Of a stretch of 64,000 bases of DNA, positions 7,998-20,064 are shown in pieces; position 1 is the stretch's first letter, and every line of letters starts with the position of its first letter. The stretch is from Burkholderiaceae bacterium (GTDB lineage Bacteria; Pseudomonadota; Gammaproteobacteria; Burkholderiales; Burkholderiaceae_E): assembly GCA_024637155.1 (NCBI GenBank), contig JAGXFR010000034.1, forward strand, positions 1-64,000, in the 5' to 3' direction. The notes beneath the pieces were generated by a model. That model was given only the letters and a program-made list of their open reading frames with translations, was not told the DNA's origin and did not search any database. A program made the position numbers and the translations under genes.

Positions 7998-9140
7998 ATG
8001 CGCATCGCAGACATCCGGGCCGTCCCGATCTCCTTTCCTGTTCCCGCAGACAAGTCGGTTCAACTCGGCATCGGCCGCAGCGTCAAGCGCGACTCGGTGC
8101 TGGTGCGGGTCGAGACCGACGAGGGCCATGTCGGCTGGGGTGAGGCCCACCATGGCCGTTGTCCGGGGGCGATCGCCAAGTTGATCGACACCACGATGCG
8201 TGAACTTGCGATTGGCTTCGATGCACGCGATGTTGCGGGGGTTTGGGCCCGCGTCTATCGGATGCAGATTGCCAGCCACGGCATGGGTGCGGCGGCTGCT
8301 TTGGCGCTCAGCGGCCTCGACATGGCCCTGTGGGATTTGCGCAGCCAAGATGCCGACATGCCCCTGTACCGGCTGCTCGGCGGCTCGGCCAAGCCGATCA
8401 AGGCCTACGCCGGCGGCATCGCCCTCGGCTGGCAGGAGCCGGCGCTGCTCGCCGAAGAAGCGCTTCGCCATGTGGCCGATGGCTACCGGGCGCTGAAACT
8501 GCGCGTCGGCGACACCGCGGCGAAAGACATTGCGCGTGTCCGCGCGGTGCGCCAGGCGGTCGGAGACGAGATCGAGATCCTGGTCGACGCCAATACCAAC
8601 TACACCATCGACGACGTGCGCAAGGTTATGCCGGCCTACGAGGACGCAGCGGTCGCCTGGCTCGAAGAACCATTCCCGCCGATGGACCGTCGCGCCTATG
8701 CGGCGGCCGCACGCCTTGGCCGGGTGCCACTAGCCGCCGGCGAAAACCACTACACCCGATACGAGTTCGCGACCTTGATCGAGGATGGCGACGTGACATT
8801 CCTGCAGCCCGATCTGTCGAAGACCGGTGGTGTTACCGAGGCAATGCGCATCGCCGCGATGGCCAGTGCCTGCAAGCTGACGATCAACCCGCACACCTCG
8901 GCGACTGCCATCAACATGGCGACAACCATCCACTTCCTGTGCGGCATCGACAACCCGGGCTATTTCGAAGGTGACGTCACCTCGCTGAACCCGTTCCGCG
9001 ACCTGATGATGGACAAGTTGCCCTACCAGCTGGACGTCAAAGGTTGCGTCACGCCACACGAGGGCACGGGCATCGGCTTGAAGATCAACCTCGACTTCAT
9101 CGCCGAGCATCCGCTTATCGAAGGGCCCTGCTACGTTTGA
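7998..9140 (+). CDS. enolase-superfamily dehydratase/racemase, mandelate racemase group (second copy)
   Basis: The 380-residue protein is a paralog of the enzyme at 4927. Metal ligands D197, E223 and E249 and the D272/H299 dyad fall at the same positions, but the first motif is K167-x-R169 instead of KxK. Arg at the second position leaves H299 as the likely base and implies different stereochemistry or substrate from the first copy. It closes the operon, 33 bases after the dehydrogenase. Two different enolase-superfamily members in one operon suggest handling of two epimers, or two sequential steps. Confidence 0.9.
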   Translation: MRIADIRAVPISFPVPADKSVQLGIGRSVKRDSVLVRVETDEGHVGWGEAHHGRCPGAIAKLIDTTMRELAIGFDARDVAGVWARVYRMQIASHGMGAAAALALSGLDMALWDLRSQDADMPLYRLLGGSAKPIKAYAGGIALGWQEPALLAEEALRHVADGYRALKLRVGDTAAKDIARVRAVRQAVGDEIEILVDANTNYTIDDVRKVMPAYEDAAVAWLEEPFPPMDRRAYAAAARLGRVPLAAGENHYTRYEFATLIEDGDVTFLQPDLSKTGGVTEAMRIAAMASACKLTINPHTSATAINMATTIHFLCGIDNPGYFEGDVTSLNPFRDLMMDKLPYQLDVKGCVTPHEGTGIGLKINLDFIAEHPLIEGPCYV

Positions 9141-9410
9141 TTGACTGGTCGCCCAGCTGACCACCCACGGCGGACCCCGGGTCCGGGATGCAGATCCATC
9201 GACCCTGCAGCCGTTGCCAGGCTGCCGGGCTGTTGCCGATGCGCTTCGTGAAGATGCGACCGAGCGCGCTTGGGCGGCGAGAAGGGTGGCCAAGTCCATC
9301 GGCGTCCATCAGTCGAGGTGGTGTGCGGGATCGAGAAAGCGGCTCTCAAGACGAGCCTGCTATCCCCGCGGCGCGCTAAACGGCATGTCTTTGCTTACGC
9401 CGACAGCGCC
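9141..9410. other. intergenic gap between catabolic operon and gyrB
   Basis: This is a 270-bp stretch between convergent genes. One plus-strand frame around 9214-9330 reads a helix-like piece (contains REDATERAWAARRVAKSIG) without a convincing start or ribosome site. It may be a decayed gene end or chance. A short CGGACCC/GGGTCCG repeat at 9171-9185 has a one-base centre and cannot form a good terminator. Nothing else is seen. Confidence 0.4.
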
Positions 9411-13054
<3,644 letters not shown>

Positions 13055-13290
13055 GATTGATATTCCTTCCTGCTGTTGTTCTTTGTTAACGGGTCAACCT
13101 TGTGGATAAGACTTCCGGACGACGACTCCCCTAGTGCTTCCGGGCAATTGACCCCTGTGAACAGCTTGTATTGCACCTTCGGACAGTTGGGATAAGCACT
13201 TCGCACCCTGCTTACCGGGGCGCGCTTGTCCCCAACTGTATGCCATCTGCCAGTCGGTTGTGCACAGCTTTTCGTCCATGCTTTCACGCC
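13055..13290. other. oriC: candidate chromosomal origin (oriC) between dnaA and dnaN
   Basis: This 236-bp gap contains a perfect DnaA box (TGTGGATAA, 13101-13109), a one-mismatch box (TTGTGCACA, 13258-13266) and weaker two-mismatch relatives near 13187-13195 and 13226-13235. The stretch 13055-13090, next to the perfect box, is clearly AT-rich for this genome and could be the unwinding element. The rpmH-dnaA gap, which holds the origin in some relatives, is only about 110-190 bp here and shows no DnaA box. The number of good boxes is low for an origin, so this is a candidate only. Confidence 0.5.
13101..13109 (-). promoter_or_regulatory. perfect DnaA box
   Basis: The minus strand reads TTATCCACA, the consensus high-affinity DnaA site. 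It lies between dnaA and dnaN next to an AT-rich stretch, consistent with origin function or dnaN regulation. Confidence 0.75.
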
Positions 13291-14724
13291 TCAACCCCGC
13301 AGCGTCTGTTCGAGGACGTGAAGCTGGCGGTTCCACTCGGGGTCGTGCTGGCGCAGCTCGGCGATGCGCTTGACCGCGTGCATTACCGTCGTGTGATCGC
13401 GTCCGCCAAAGGCCTCGCCGATTTCCGGGAAGCTTTTCTGCGTCATTTCCTTCGCGAAATACATCGCGACCTGTCGCGAGCGAGCGATGTGCGCCGGCCG
13501 GCGCCGCGAGTACATGTCCGCGACCTTGATCTGGAAGAACTCCGCCACCGTGCGCTGGATCAGCTCGACGGAAACCGGCGCGCGGTTGAGCTCCAGCAGG
13601 TCCTTGAGCGCCTCGCGGGCGAGCTCGGCGTTGATCGGCTTTTCGCGAAAGCGCGCAAAGGCCACCACGCGCAGCAGTGCGCCCTCGAGTTCGCGCACGT
13701 TCGAGCGCAGGTGCTTGGCGATGAAGAACGCGACGTCCTCGGGCAGCGCGATCGCACTCGCCTCGGCCTTCTTCAGAAGGATCGCCACCCGCATTTCGAG
13801 TTCGGGCGGCTCGATCTCCACGATCAGCCCCGAGCCGAGCCGGGACACCAGGCGATCCTTGAATTCGCTCAACTCGCGCGGATAGGTGTCGCAGGTGATG
13901 ATCAGCTGCTTGCGCGCCGAGAACATCGCCTCGAAGGTGTAGAAGAACTCCTCCTGGGTGCGCTCCTTGCCACCGAGGAACTGGATGTCGTCGATCAGCA
14001 GCAGGTCGAGCGACTGGTACTTGCGTTTGAAATCCTGTGGAGTCTTGCGCTGGATCGCACGCACCATCTCGTCGAAATATTCCTGCGCGTGCACGTAGAG
14101 CACCTTCGCCCGCGGACTGCGCGCGACGATGGCGTTCCCGACCGCATGGATAAGGTGAGTCTTGCCCAGCCCAACGCCCCCGTAGAGAAACAGCGGGTTG
14201 TATGCGCGTCCCGGCCGCTCGGCCACCTGCAGCGCGGCCGAGAGCGCGATCTGGTTGGCCTTGCCGTGCACGAAACTCTCGAGCGTGAGGTCGGAGCGCA
14301 GTCGCGTGCGGGTGTCGGGGGCGCAATCCGAGTCCAGCGGGGCGAAGGGGTCGTAGTCCGCGCCTTGCGTCTCCGCCGGGACTTCCGATTCCGTCTCGGT
14401 CCCGCTCGGCGTTTCGTTCCCCGCGCCCCTCTTCCCGGGCGCCACGGCTTCGGCCGGTGGCGGGGACGACCTGTCGGCGGGTCGACACAGTTCGATGCTC
14501 ACCGCCAGCTCGCGCTCGAAGGTCTCGCGGGCGATCTCGGTGATGCGGGGCTCGAACTGCGTGCGCACGAAGCCGAGCTTCAGCGAACTCGGCACGCCCA
14601 GGCGCAACACACGCTGCTCGTCGTCGTAGCCGAGGAAAACCAGCGGCTTGATCCACGGTATGAACTGCGTGGCGGGCAACTCGGTTTCGAGCCGGGCCAC
14701 GCAACTGAGCCAGCGTTCGAGCAT
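13291..14724 (-). CDS. dnaA: chromosomal replication initiator protein DnaA
   Basis: The 477-residue protein has domain I ([20 protein letters not shown]), a variable Pro/Glu-rich linker (about 85-140), an AAA+ domain with Walker [17 protein letters not shown] and Walker [15 protein letters not shown], and a C-terminal DNA-binding domain with the signature [16 protein letters not shown]. The ATG at 14724 starts the conserved part. A further in-frame ATG at 14808 has a much better ribosome site (GGAGG) but would add 28 Ser/Arg/Cys-rich residues with atypical codons, so the shorter form is preferred. It is divergent from rpmH. Confidence 0.95.
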   Translation of the reverse strand: MLERWLSCVARLETELPATQFIPWIKPLVFLGYDDEQRVLRLGVPSSLKLGFVRTQFEPRITEIARETFERELAVSIELCRPADRSSPPPAEAVAPGKRGAGNETPSGTETESEVPAETQGADYDPFAPLDSDCAPDTRTRLRSDLTLESFVHGKANQIALSAALQVAERPGRAYNPLFLYGGVGLGKTHLIHAVGNAIVARSPRAKVLYVHAQEYFDEMVRAIQRKTPQDFKRKYQSLDLLLIDDIQFLGGKERTQEEFFYTFEAMFSARKQLIITCDTYPRELSEFKDRLVSRLGSGLIVEIEPPELEMRVAILLKKAEASAIALPEDVAFFIAKHLRSNVRELEGALLRVVAFARFREKPINAELAREALKDLLELNRAPVSVELIQRTVAEFFQIKVADMYSRRRPAHIARSRQVAMYFAKEMTQKSFPEIGEAFGGRDHTTVMHAVKRIAELRQHDPEWNRQLHVLEQTLRG

Positions 14725-14845
14725 CGGCGAACCAGACGAAGTTGAGGCGCAGGAGCGTACTGCCGTGGAAGTCCCCACGGTTTCCGATCGCCTGCATGAA
14801 CCGACCATTCTAACCCCTCCGGGGGCTTTCGAGCCAGCGGTCGAA

Positions 14846-14875
14846 TTGACAGAAGTGCCCCTAATGCGTTGTAAT
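14846..14875 (+). promoter_or_regulatory. rpmH promoter
   Basis: A perfect -35 box TTGACA (14846-14851), an 18-bp spacer and TGTAAT (14870-14875, five of six consensus bases) precede rpmH by about 43 bp. This probably drives rpmH-rnpA-yidD-yidC and perhaps mnmE. Confidence 0.75.
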
Positions 14876-14917
14876 TATGGGCTTTTCCCTTCACGGCTCC
14901 GGACGCGGAGAATCGAC

Positions 14918-15052
14918 ATGAAACGCACTTATCAACCTTCCGTCGTCAAACGCAAGCGTACGCACGGCTTCCGGGTTCGCATGAAGACCCGCGGCGGTCG
15001 CGCGGTGATCAACGCGCGCCGGGCCAAGGGCCGCAAACGCCTGGGCGTCTGA
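14918..15052 (+). CDS. rpmH: 50S ribosomal protein L34
   Basis: The 44-residue, very basic protein begins [18 protein letters not shown] and ends GRKRLGV, the standard L34 sequence and length. It is a component of the large ribosomal subunit. Its position directly beside dnaA and ahead of rnpA is conserved in bacteria. Confidence 0.98.
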   Translation: MKRTYQPSVVKRKRTHGFRVRMKTRGGRAVINARRAKGRKRLGV

Positions 15053-15083
15053 CGCCGGGCGCTTCCCGTAAAGCCGGCTCCCG

Positions 15084-15497
15084 GTGGCGCAGGCCCCGGC
15101 TTCTGGACGACCGCGCCGCGGTGCGCCGCTTCGCAGCGAGCACTTCACGCTCGGCCTGCCGCCGACCGCCCGTATCGAAGCGGGCCATTCTCAGGGCATC
15201 GTATTGCTGATGGCCATCCCGAAGCGCCAATTGAAGCGAGCCGTGGACCGCAACACGGTGCGTCGGGTCGCGCGCGAGGCTTGGCGTGCCACCGCGCTCG
15301 CCACAGCTGGCAGCGCGGGTGCCGATGCCGCGACGGCCTCCGGAACAGAGTCAGCCCCGGCACCGGCCAACGCGCTGCTGCGGCTGGTGGTGCGGCCGCA
15401 GGGATTCGCGGCGCTGGCGCAAGGAGCGCGCAAGCGCATGTGGCGCACGGAACTCGACGCCCTGTTCGCCAGCGCCCTCGCGCTGCGCGGACGCTGA
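15084..15497 (+). CDS. rnpA: ribonuclease P protein component
   Basis: The 137-residue basic protein assists the RNase P RNA in cutting tRNA 5' leaders. The signature [13 protein letters not shown] (about residues 56-68) is the family RNxxRR motif. The N-terminal RNA-binding part is preceded by SEHFTLGL. The GTG at 15084 is the first start after an upstream stop codon; there is no clear ribosome site, so translation may be coupled to rpmH. An Ala-rich insert after the RNR motif makes it slightly longer than average. Confidence 0.92.
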   Translation: MAQAPASGRPRRGAPLRSEHFTLGLPPTARIEAGHSQGIVLLMAIPKRQLKRAVDRNTVRRVAREAWRATALATAGSAGADAATASGTESAPAPANALLRLVVRPQGFAALAQGARKRMWRTELDALFASALALRGR

Positions 15498-15505
15498 AGA
15501 TCACC

Positions 15506-15790
15506 ATGCGCACCGCGCTGCTCGCCTGCGTGCGCTTCTATCGGGCGGCGATCAGCCCCTGGCTCGCGCCGCGCTGCCGCTTCCTGCCGACCTGCTCGGA
15601 GTACGCCATCGAAGCGATCGAGCGTCATGGCGCGCTGCGCGGCGGGAGCCTGGCGCTGCGCCGGATCACCCGCTGCCACCCGTGGGGCGCATCGGGCATC
15701 GACGAGGTGCCACCCGGCCCGCTCTCCTATTCTTCACCCTGCTGCTGCCCCCGGCCCACGGCCGGGCAGCGCACTGAACGCGACGACTGA
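15506..15790 (+). CDS. yidD: membrane protein insertion efficiency factor YidD
   Basis: The 94-residue protein matches the family through [20 protein letters not shown], the following [17 protein letters not shown], and RITRCHPW. YidD is a small inner-membrane-associated protein that assists YidC-dependent insertion. It starts eight bases after rnpA and ends five bases before yidC. The C-terminal 25 residues after GIDEVPP are not part of the conserved core and include a CCC run. Confidence 0.92.
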   Translation: MRTALLACVRFYRAAISPWLAPRCRFLPTCSEYAIEAIERHGALRGGSLALRRITRCHPWGASGIDEVPPGPLSYSSPCCCPRPTAGQRTERDD

Positions 15791-15795
15791 ACAAC

Positions 15796-17496
15796 ATGCA
15801 AATCCAGCGCACGATCCTGTGGGTCATCTTCTCGATGTCGCTGCTGTTCCTCTGGGACAACTGGCAGCGCTACAGCGGGCGGCCGTCGATGTTCGGTCCC
15901 CAGCCGGCGGCGACGCAGGGCGCCGCTCCGAAGGGCGCGAACGGCGCCGCGCCCGGACAGAAGGCCGCGACGGATGCGAGCGTGCCCAGTTCCCCGTCCG
16001 CGCCGCGCGCCGCCACGCCCGAGACGGCTGCGGTACCCGGCGAAATGGTGCCCGGCGGCGCGGCCGTGCGTCTGGCGAACGACGTGCTCGCGCTCGACAT
16101 CGACCCGGTGGGCGGACAGATCCGGCGCGCCGAGTTGCTGCGGCATCGCGACAGCGAGGACAAGACCCGCAACGTCACCCTCTTCGACCAGCGCACGGGA
16201 GTGCGCTACATCGCACAGGAAGGGCTGATCGGCGCCCCCGAGGGCAGCAGCTTCCCGACCCACCGCACGGAGTTCGCGATGGAGTCGGCGGGCCCCGTGA
16301 CGCTCGCGAGCGGCGCGCCGAGCGTCGCGCTGCGCCTGTCGGCAAGCAGCGGCGGGCTCAAGGTGCAGCGCACCTACACGCTCGATCGGGGCTCCTATCA
16401 GTTGCAGGTGCGCGACGAAATCACCAACGTCGGCGCCACCCCGGTCGTGCCGACCATGTACATGCAGCTGACCCGCGATTCGCACAAGGTGTCGGGCGAA
16501 TCGAAGTTCTACAGCACCTACACCGGCCCGGCGATCTACACCGAGGCGAACAAGTTCCAGAAGGTGGCCTTCAGCGACATCGAGAAGGGCAAGGCCGACC
16601 ATACGCAAAGCGCCCCGGACGGCTGGTTCGGGATCATCCAGCACTACTTCGCCGCCGCGTGGGTTCCCGCCGACGGCGTGGCGCGCGAGTTCTACACACG
16701 CAAGGTCGGCGAGGATCTCTACTCGGTCGGCGTCAAGCAGGTCGTTCCGGAGCTGGCGCCGGGTGCGAGCACGACGGTCACAACCAAGCTCTACGCCGGT
16801 CCGCAGGACCAGAACGTGCTCGAGAAGGTCGCTCCCGGGCTCGACCTGGTGGTGGATTACGGTTGGCTCACCGTGGTGGCGAAGCCGCTCTACTGGCTGC
16901 TCTCGACCCTGCACGGTTTCGTCGGCAACTGGGGCTGGGCGATCGTGCTGCTCACCATCGTCGTCAAGACCGCTTTCTTCCCGCTGCAGGCCGCGAGCTA
17001 CCGCTCGATGGCGCGGATGAAGGCTGTGTCGCCGCGGCTCACCGCGCTGCGCGAGCGCTACGGCAGCGATCGGGTCAAGATGAACCAGGCGATGATGGAA
17101 CTCTACAAGGAGGAGAAGATCAATCCGCTCGGCGGCTGTCTGCCGATCGTGGTCCAGATCCCCGTGTTCATCGCGCTCTACTGGGTGCTGCTCGCGTCGG
17201 TCGAGATGCGCAACGCCCCGTGGATCGGCTGGATCCATGACCTGGCCGCGCCGGACCCGTATTACATCCTGCCGCTGATCATGGCAGCGACGATGTTCAT
17301 CCAGGTCAAGTTGAATCCGACGCCGCCGGATCCGATGCAGGCCAAGATGATGATCATGATGCCGCTGGTGTTCTCGGTGATGTTTTTCTTCTTCCCGTCG
17401 GGCCTCGTGCTCTACTGGCTCGTGAACAATATCTACTCCATCGCGCAGCAATGGGTGATCAACAAGAAGATCATGGGCGGGGCGAAGAAGGCCTGA
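15796..17496 (+). CDS. yidC: membrane protein insertase YidC
   Basis: The 566-residue Oxa1-type insertase has an N-terminal membrane anchor ([17 protein letters not shown]), a Pro/Ala-rich linker (about 35-75), the large periplasmic P1 domain (about 80-355), and the conserved membrane core with [40 protein letters not shown] and a final VLYWLVNN. The proteobacterial size and domain order are complete. It inserts and folds inner-membrane proteins, including ATP synthase subunits encoded further along this window. Confidence 0.98.
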   Translation: MQIQRTILWVIFSMSLLFLWDNWQRYSGRPSMFGPQPAATQGAAPKGANGAAPGQKAATDASVPSSPSAPRAATPETAAVPGEMVPGGAAVRLANDVLALDIDPVGGQIRRAELLRHRDSEDKTRNVTLFDQRTGVRYIAQEGLIGAPEGSSFPTHRTEFAMESAGPVTLASGAPSVALRLSASSGGLKVQRTYTLDRGSYQLQVRDEITNVGATPVVPTMYMQLTRDSHKVSGESKFYSTYTGPAIYTEANKFQKVAFSDIEKGKADHTQSAPDGWFGIIQHYFAAAWVPADGVAREFYTRKVGEDLYSVGVKQVVPELAPGASTTVTTKLYAGPQDQNVLEKVAPGLDLVVDYGWLTVVAKPLYWLLSTLHGFVGNWGWAIVLLTIVVKTAFFPLQAASYRSMARMKAVSPRLTALRERYGSDRVKMNQAMMELYKEEKINPLGGCLPIVVQIPVFIALYWVLLASVEMRNAPWIGWIHDLAAPDPYYILPLIMAATMFIQVKLNPTPPDPMQAKMMIMMPLVFSVMFFFFPSGLVLYWLVNNIYSIAQQWVINKKIMGGAKKA

Positions 17497-17519
17497 GCGG
17501 CGCCGCGTTGACCGCGCCG

Positions 17520-18995
17520 GTGGCCAGGGTGGCCGCCGCGCGACCGACGATCGCCGCCATCGCCACCGCGCCTGGGCGCGGCGGAATCGGGGTCGTACGC
17601 ATTTCGGGCGCCGACCTCGGCGTTGTGATCGACGCGCTGATCGGCCGCCCGCTCGTTGCTCGTCACGCCACCTACTGCGCCTTTCTCGCCGCCGACGGCA
17701 GCACCATCGACCGCGGTGTCGCGCTCCACTTCCCGGCGCCCCACTCCTACACCGGCGAGGACGTTCTCGAACTCCAGGGCCACGGCGGCCCGGTCGTGCT
17801 GCGCGTGCTCCTCGAGCGGGTGCTCGAGGCAGGGCGCACCGCCGGAGCGGACGGGGACGCCAACCCGGCGATGGCCGTTGACCCCGCGTCCGCCATCCGC
17901 CTGGCGCGCCCCGGCGAATTCACCGAGCGGGCGTTTCTCAACGACAAGCTCGACCTCGCGCAGGCCGAAGCGGTCGCGGACCTGATCGACGCGAGCACCG
18001 AGCAGGCGGCGCGCTCGGCGGCCCGCTCACTCGAAGGCGCGTTCTCGGCGGCGATCGGTGCGCTGGTCGAGGCGCTGGTGCAGCTGCGCATGCTGGTCGA
18101 GGCGACGCTCGACTTCCCCGAGGAGGAGATCGACTTTCTCGAGGCGAGCGACGCGCGCGGGCAGCTCGCGGCGATTCGCCTGCAACTCGACGCCACGCTC
18201 GACCAGGCGCGTCAGGGCGCGCTGCTGCGCGAGGGCTTGAACGTGGTGCTCGCCGGAGAACCCAACGTCGGCAAGTCGTCGCTGCTGAACGAACTGGCCG
18301 GCGCCGAGGTGGCGATCGTCACGGCCGTTCCCGGCACCACGCGCGACAAGGTGACCGAGGCGATCCAGGTCGAGGGGGTGCCGATCAACATCATCGATAC
18401 CGCCGGATTGCGCGACACCGAAGACGAGGTCGAGCGCATCGGCATCGCGCGTGCCTGGGCCGAGGTCGACCGGGCCGATGTGGTGCTGCATCTGCGCGAT
18501 GCGCGCGACGCGGCGAGTGCGGCGGCGGCGGGCGTGGCCCCGGGAGCGGTGGCGGGTCCAGGCGCGCAGCCTTCCGCGGGCCTCGCTGCCGCGCTGGTGG
18601 CGCGGCTGCGCCCGCACGTTCCGGTCCTCGAGGTCTGGAACAAGATCGACCTGTGCGCGCTCCCTGCGCGCAGGCAGGGAGCGCGCACTGTCTGGCTTTC
18701 CGCGCGCACCGGCGCAGGCATCGACCTGCTGCGCGCCGCACTGCTCGAGACCGCCGGCTGGCACGCGAGCGCCGAGTCGACCTTTTTCGCGCGTGCGCGC
18801 CACCTCGAGGCGCTGCGCGCCGCGCGCGAGCATCTCGAGCAGGCGCACGGGCATGCGCTGGCCGGGTCGCAGCGCCTCGAACTGCTGGCCGAGGAACTGC
18901 GCGGGGCGCAGCAGCGGCTCGGGGAGATCACCGGGGAATTCACCGCCGACGACCTGCTCGGCGTGATCTTCAGCCGGTTCTGCATCGGCAAGTAG
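17520..18995 (+). CDS. mnmE: tRNA modification GTPase MnmE
   Basis: The protein is about 491 residues. An N-terminal folate-binding domain ([21 protein letters not shown]) is followed by helices around an inserted G domain with GEPNVGKSS (about 246-254), the DTAGL switch, and NKID. It ends in the catalytic CIGK. With MnmG it makes the 5-carboxymethylaminomethyl modification at U34. It is longer than the usual 450-470 because of Ala/Gly/Pro-rich inserts before the [11 protein letters not shown] motif and inside the G domain before NKID. The start is uncertain: GTG 17520, GTG 17529 and TTG 17508 are all possible and none has a strong ribosome site. Confidence 0.95.
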   Translation: MARVAAARPTIAAIATAPGRGGIGVVRISGADLGVVIDALIGRPLVARHATYCAFLAADGSTIDRGVALHFPAPHSYTGEDVLELQGHGGPVVLRVLLERVLEAGRTAGADGDANPAMAVDPASAIRLARPGEFTERAFLNDKLDLAQAEAVADLIDASTEQAARSAARSLEGAFSAAIGALVEALVQLRMLVEATLDFPEEEIDFLEASDARGQLAAIRLQLDATLDQARQGALLREGLNVVLAGEPNVGKSSLLNELAGAEVAIVTAVPGTTRDKVTEAIQVEGVPINIIDTAGLRDTEDEVERIGIARAWAEVDRADVVLHLRDARDAASAAAAGVAPGAVAGPGAQPSAGLAAALVARLRPHVPVLEVWNKIDLCALPARRQGARTVWLSARTGAGIDLLRAALLETAGWHASAESTFFARARHLEALRAAREHLEQAHGHALAGSQRLELLAEELRGAQQRLGEITGEFTADDLLGVIFSRFCIGK

Positions 18996-19179
18996 CGAGC
19001 GAGCCCGGTTCACGATCGGGGCCGCTTGCCGGGTCTGTCCCGTTCCCCGGCGGCACGGCAACGTCTGTTGCTGCCCGCGTGGGAAAACCCGACGCTCACC
19101 AGGGCCGGCGCAGCGCATGCTTGCCGCTGCCCAGGCCGCGTGGCATCGTTGCCGTTCTTCCATCCCGCAGGTCACTTCG

Positions 19180-20010
19180 ATGAACCGCACCGCTTTCGCA
19201 CTGCTGCCCGCCCTCTGGCTGGTCACCCTGCCGCTGGGCGCCGCCGAACTGCCGATTTTCGACGCCCACGTGCACTACAGCCATGACGCGGTCGAGCGCA
19301 CGCCGCCCAAGGCGGCCGCCGCGATCCTTCGCAAGGCGGGCCTGAAGAACGCGCTGGTGTCGAGTTCGGGCGACGAGGGCACGCAGCGCCTGTTGGCTGA
19401 AGCCCCGGAGATCGTGATTCCGTCGTTGCGCCCGTATCGCCAGCGCGGTGAGCTGAGCAGTTGGGTGCGCGACGAGAGCGTGGTGGGTTTTGTCGAAGAT
19501 CTGCTGCGGCGGCATCGCTACGCGGTGATTGGCGAGTTTCACGTGTCGGGCGCCGATGCCGATTTGCCCGTGCCCGGGAAGCTGGTAGCGCTGGCGAAGC
19601 AGCACAAGCTGGTGCTGCACGCGCACTCGGACTCGGATGCCATCGATCGACTGTTCCGGCACGATCCGCAAGCGCGAATCCTGTGGGCGCATGCGGGTTT
19701 CGAGTCGCCGGCGAAGCTCGCCGAGATGCTGCGCAAGCACCGCAACCTGTGGTGCGACCTGTCGATCCGCACCGAGCATGGCGACGGGGGCAAGGTGCCC
19801 GACGAGTGGCGCAAGCTCTTCACCGAGTTCCCCGACCGCTTCATGGTCGGCACCGACACCTACACGCCGACGCGCTGGGATTACCTGGTCGAGCACGCGC
19901 GCTGGTCCCGTGCCTGGTTGGCGGATCTGCCGCCGGAACTGGCCGAGCGCATCGCCTGGAGAAATGCGGAAGCGCTGTTCGCCCACTGGAAGGCGAACAG
20001 CGCCAAATGA
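19180..20010 (+). CDS. secreted amidohydrolase (amidohydrolase 2 type)
   Basis: The 276-residue protein starts with a signal peptide (MNRTAFALLPALWLVTLPLG, cleavage near GAA-EL), so it probably acts in the periplasm. Metal-binding motifs of the TIM-barrel amidohydrolases are visible: DAHVH (H30, H32), HAHSD near 146-149, WAHAG near 171 and the acid in GTDTY near 225. The substrate is unknown. It stands alone, 184 bp after mnmE, and is convergent with norB. Confidence 0.85.
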   Translation: MNRTAFALLPALWLVTLPLGAAELPIFDAHVHYSHDAVERTPPKAAAAILRKAGLKNALVSSSGDEGTQRLLAEAPEIVIPSLRPYRQRGELSSWVRDESVVGFVEDLLRRHRYAVIGEFHVSGADADLPVPGKLVALAKQHKLVLHAHSDSDAIDRLFRHDPQARILWAHAGFESPAKLAEMLRKHRNLWCDLSIRTEHGDGGKVPDEWRKLFTEFPDRFMVGTDTYTPTRWDYLVEHARWSRAWLADLPPELAERIAWRNAEALFAHWKANSAK

Positions 20011-20019
20011 GGAAAGGGA

Positions 20020-20050
20020 CGGGTCAGCGTGCGGTGCGCACGATGACCCG
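20020..20050. terminator. bidirectional hairpin between convergent genes
   Basis: A near-perfect inverted repeat is present: CGGGTCA, g, CGTGCG, a three-base loop, CGCACG, a, TGACCCG. The stem is 13 bp with one mismatch and lies exactly between the ends of the amidohydrolase gene (20010) and norB (20065). There is no U run, but the position and symmetry suggest a two-way terminator. Confidence 0.65.
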
Positions 20051-20064
20051 GATCCCGCAGGCCC

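Noticed and set aside
9171-9185. Terminator after the catabolic operon (CGGACCC/GGGTCCG)
   Set aside because: The repeat has only one base between its arms, so a stable RNA hairpin would lose its inner pairs, and no T run follows.
13094-14797. Long open frame on the minus strand overlapping dnaA in another frame
   Set aside because: It is Arg/Ala/Gly-rich with no domain and arises from the GC bias; DnaA in the alternative frame has every expected motif.
14809-14917. Origin in the rpmH-dnaA gap
   Set aside because: The gap is short, contains the rpmH promoter and shows no DnaA box.
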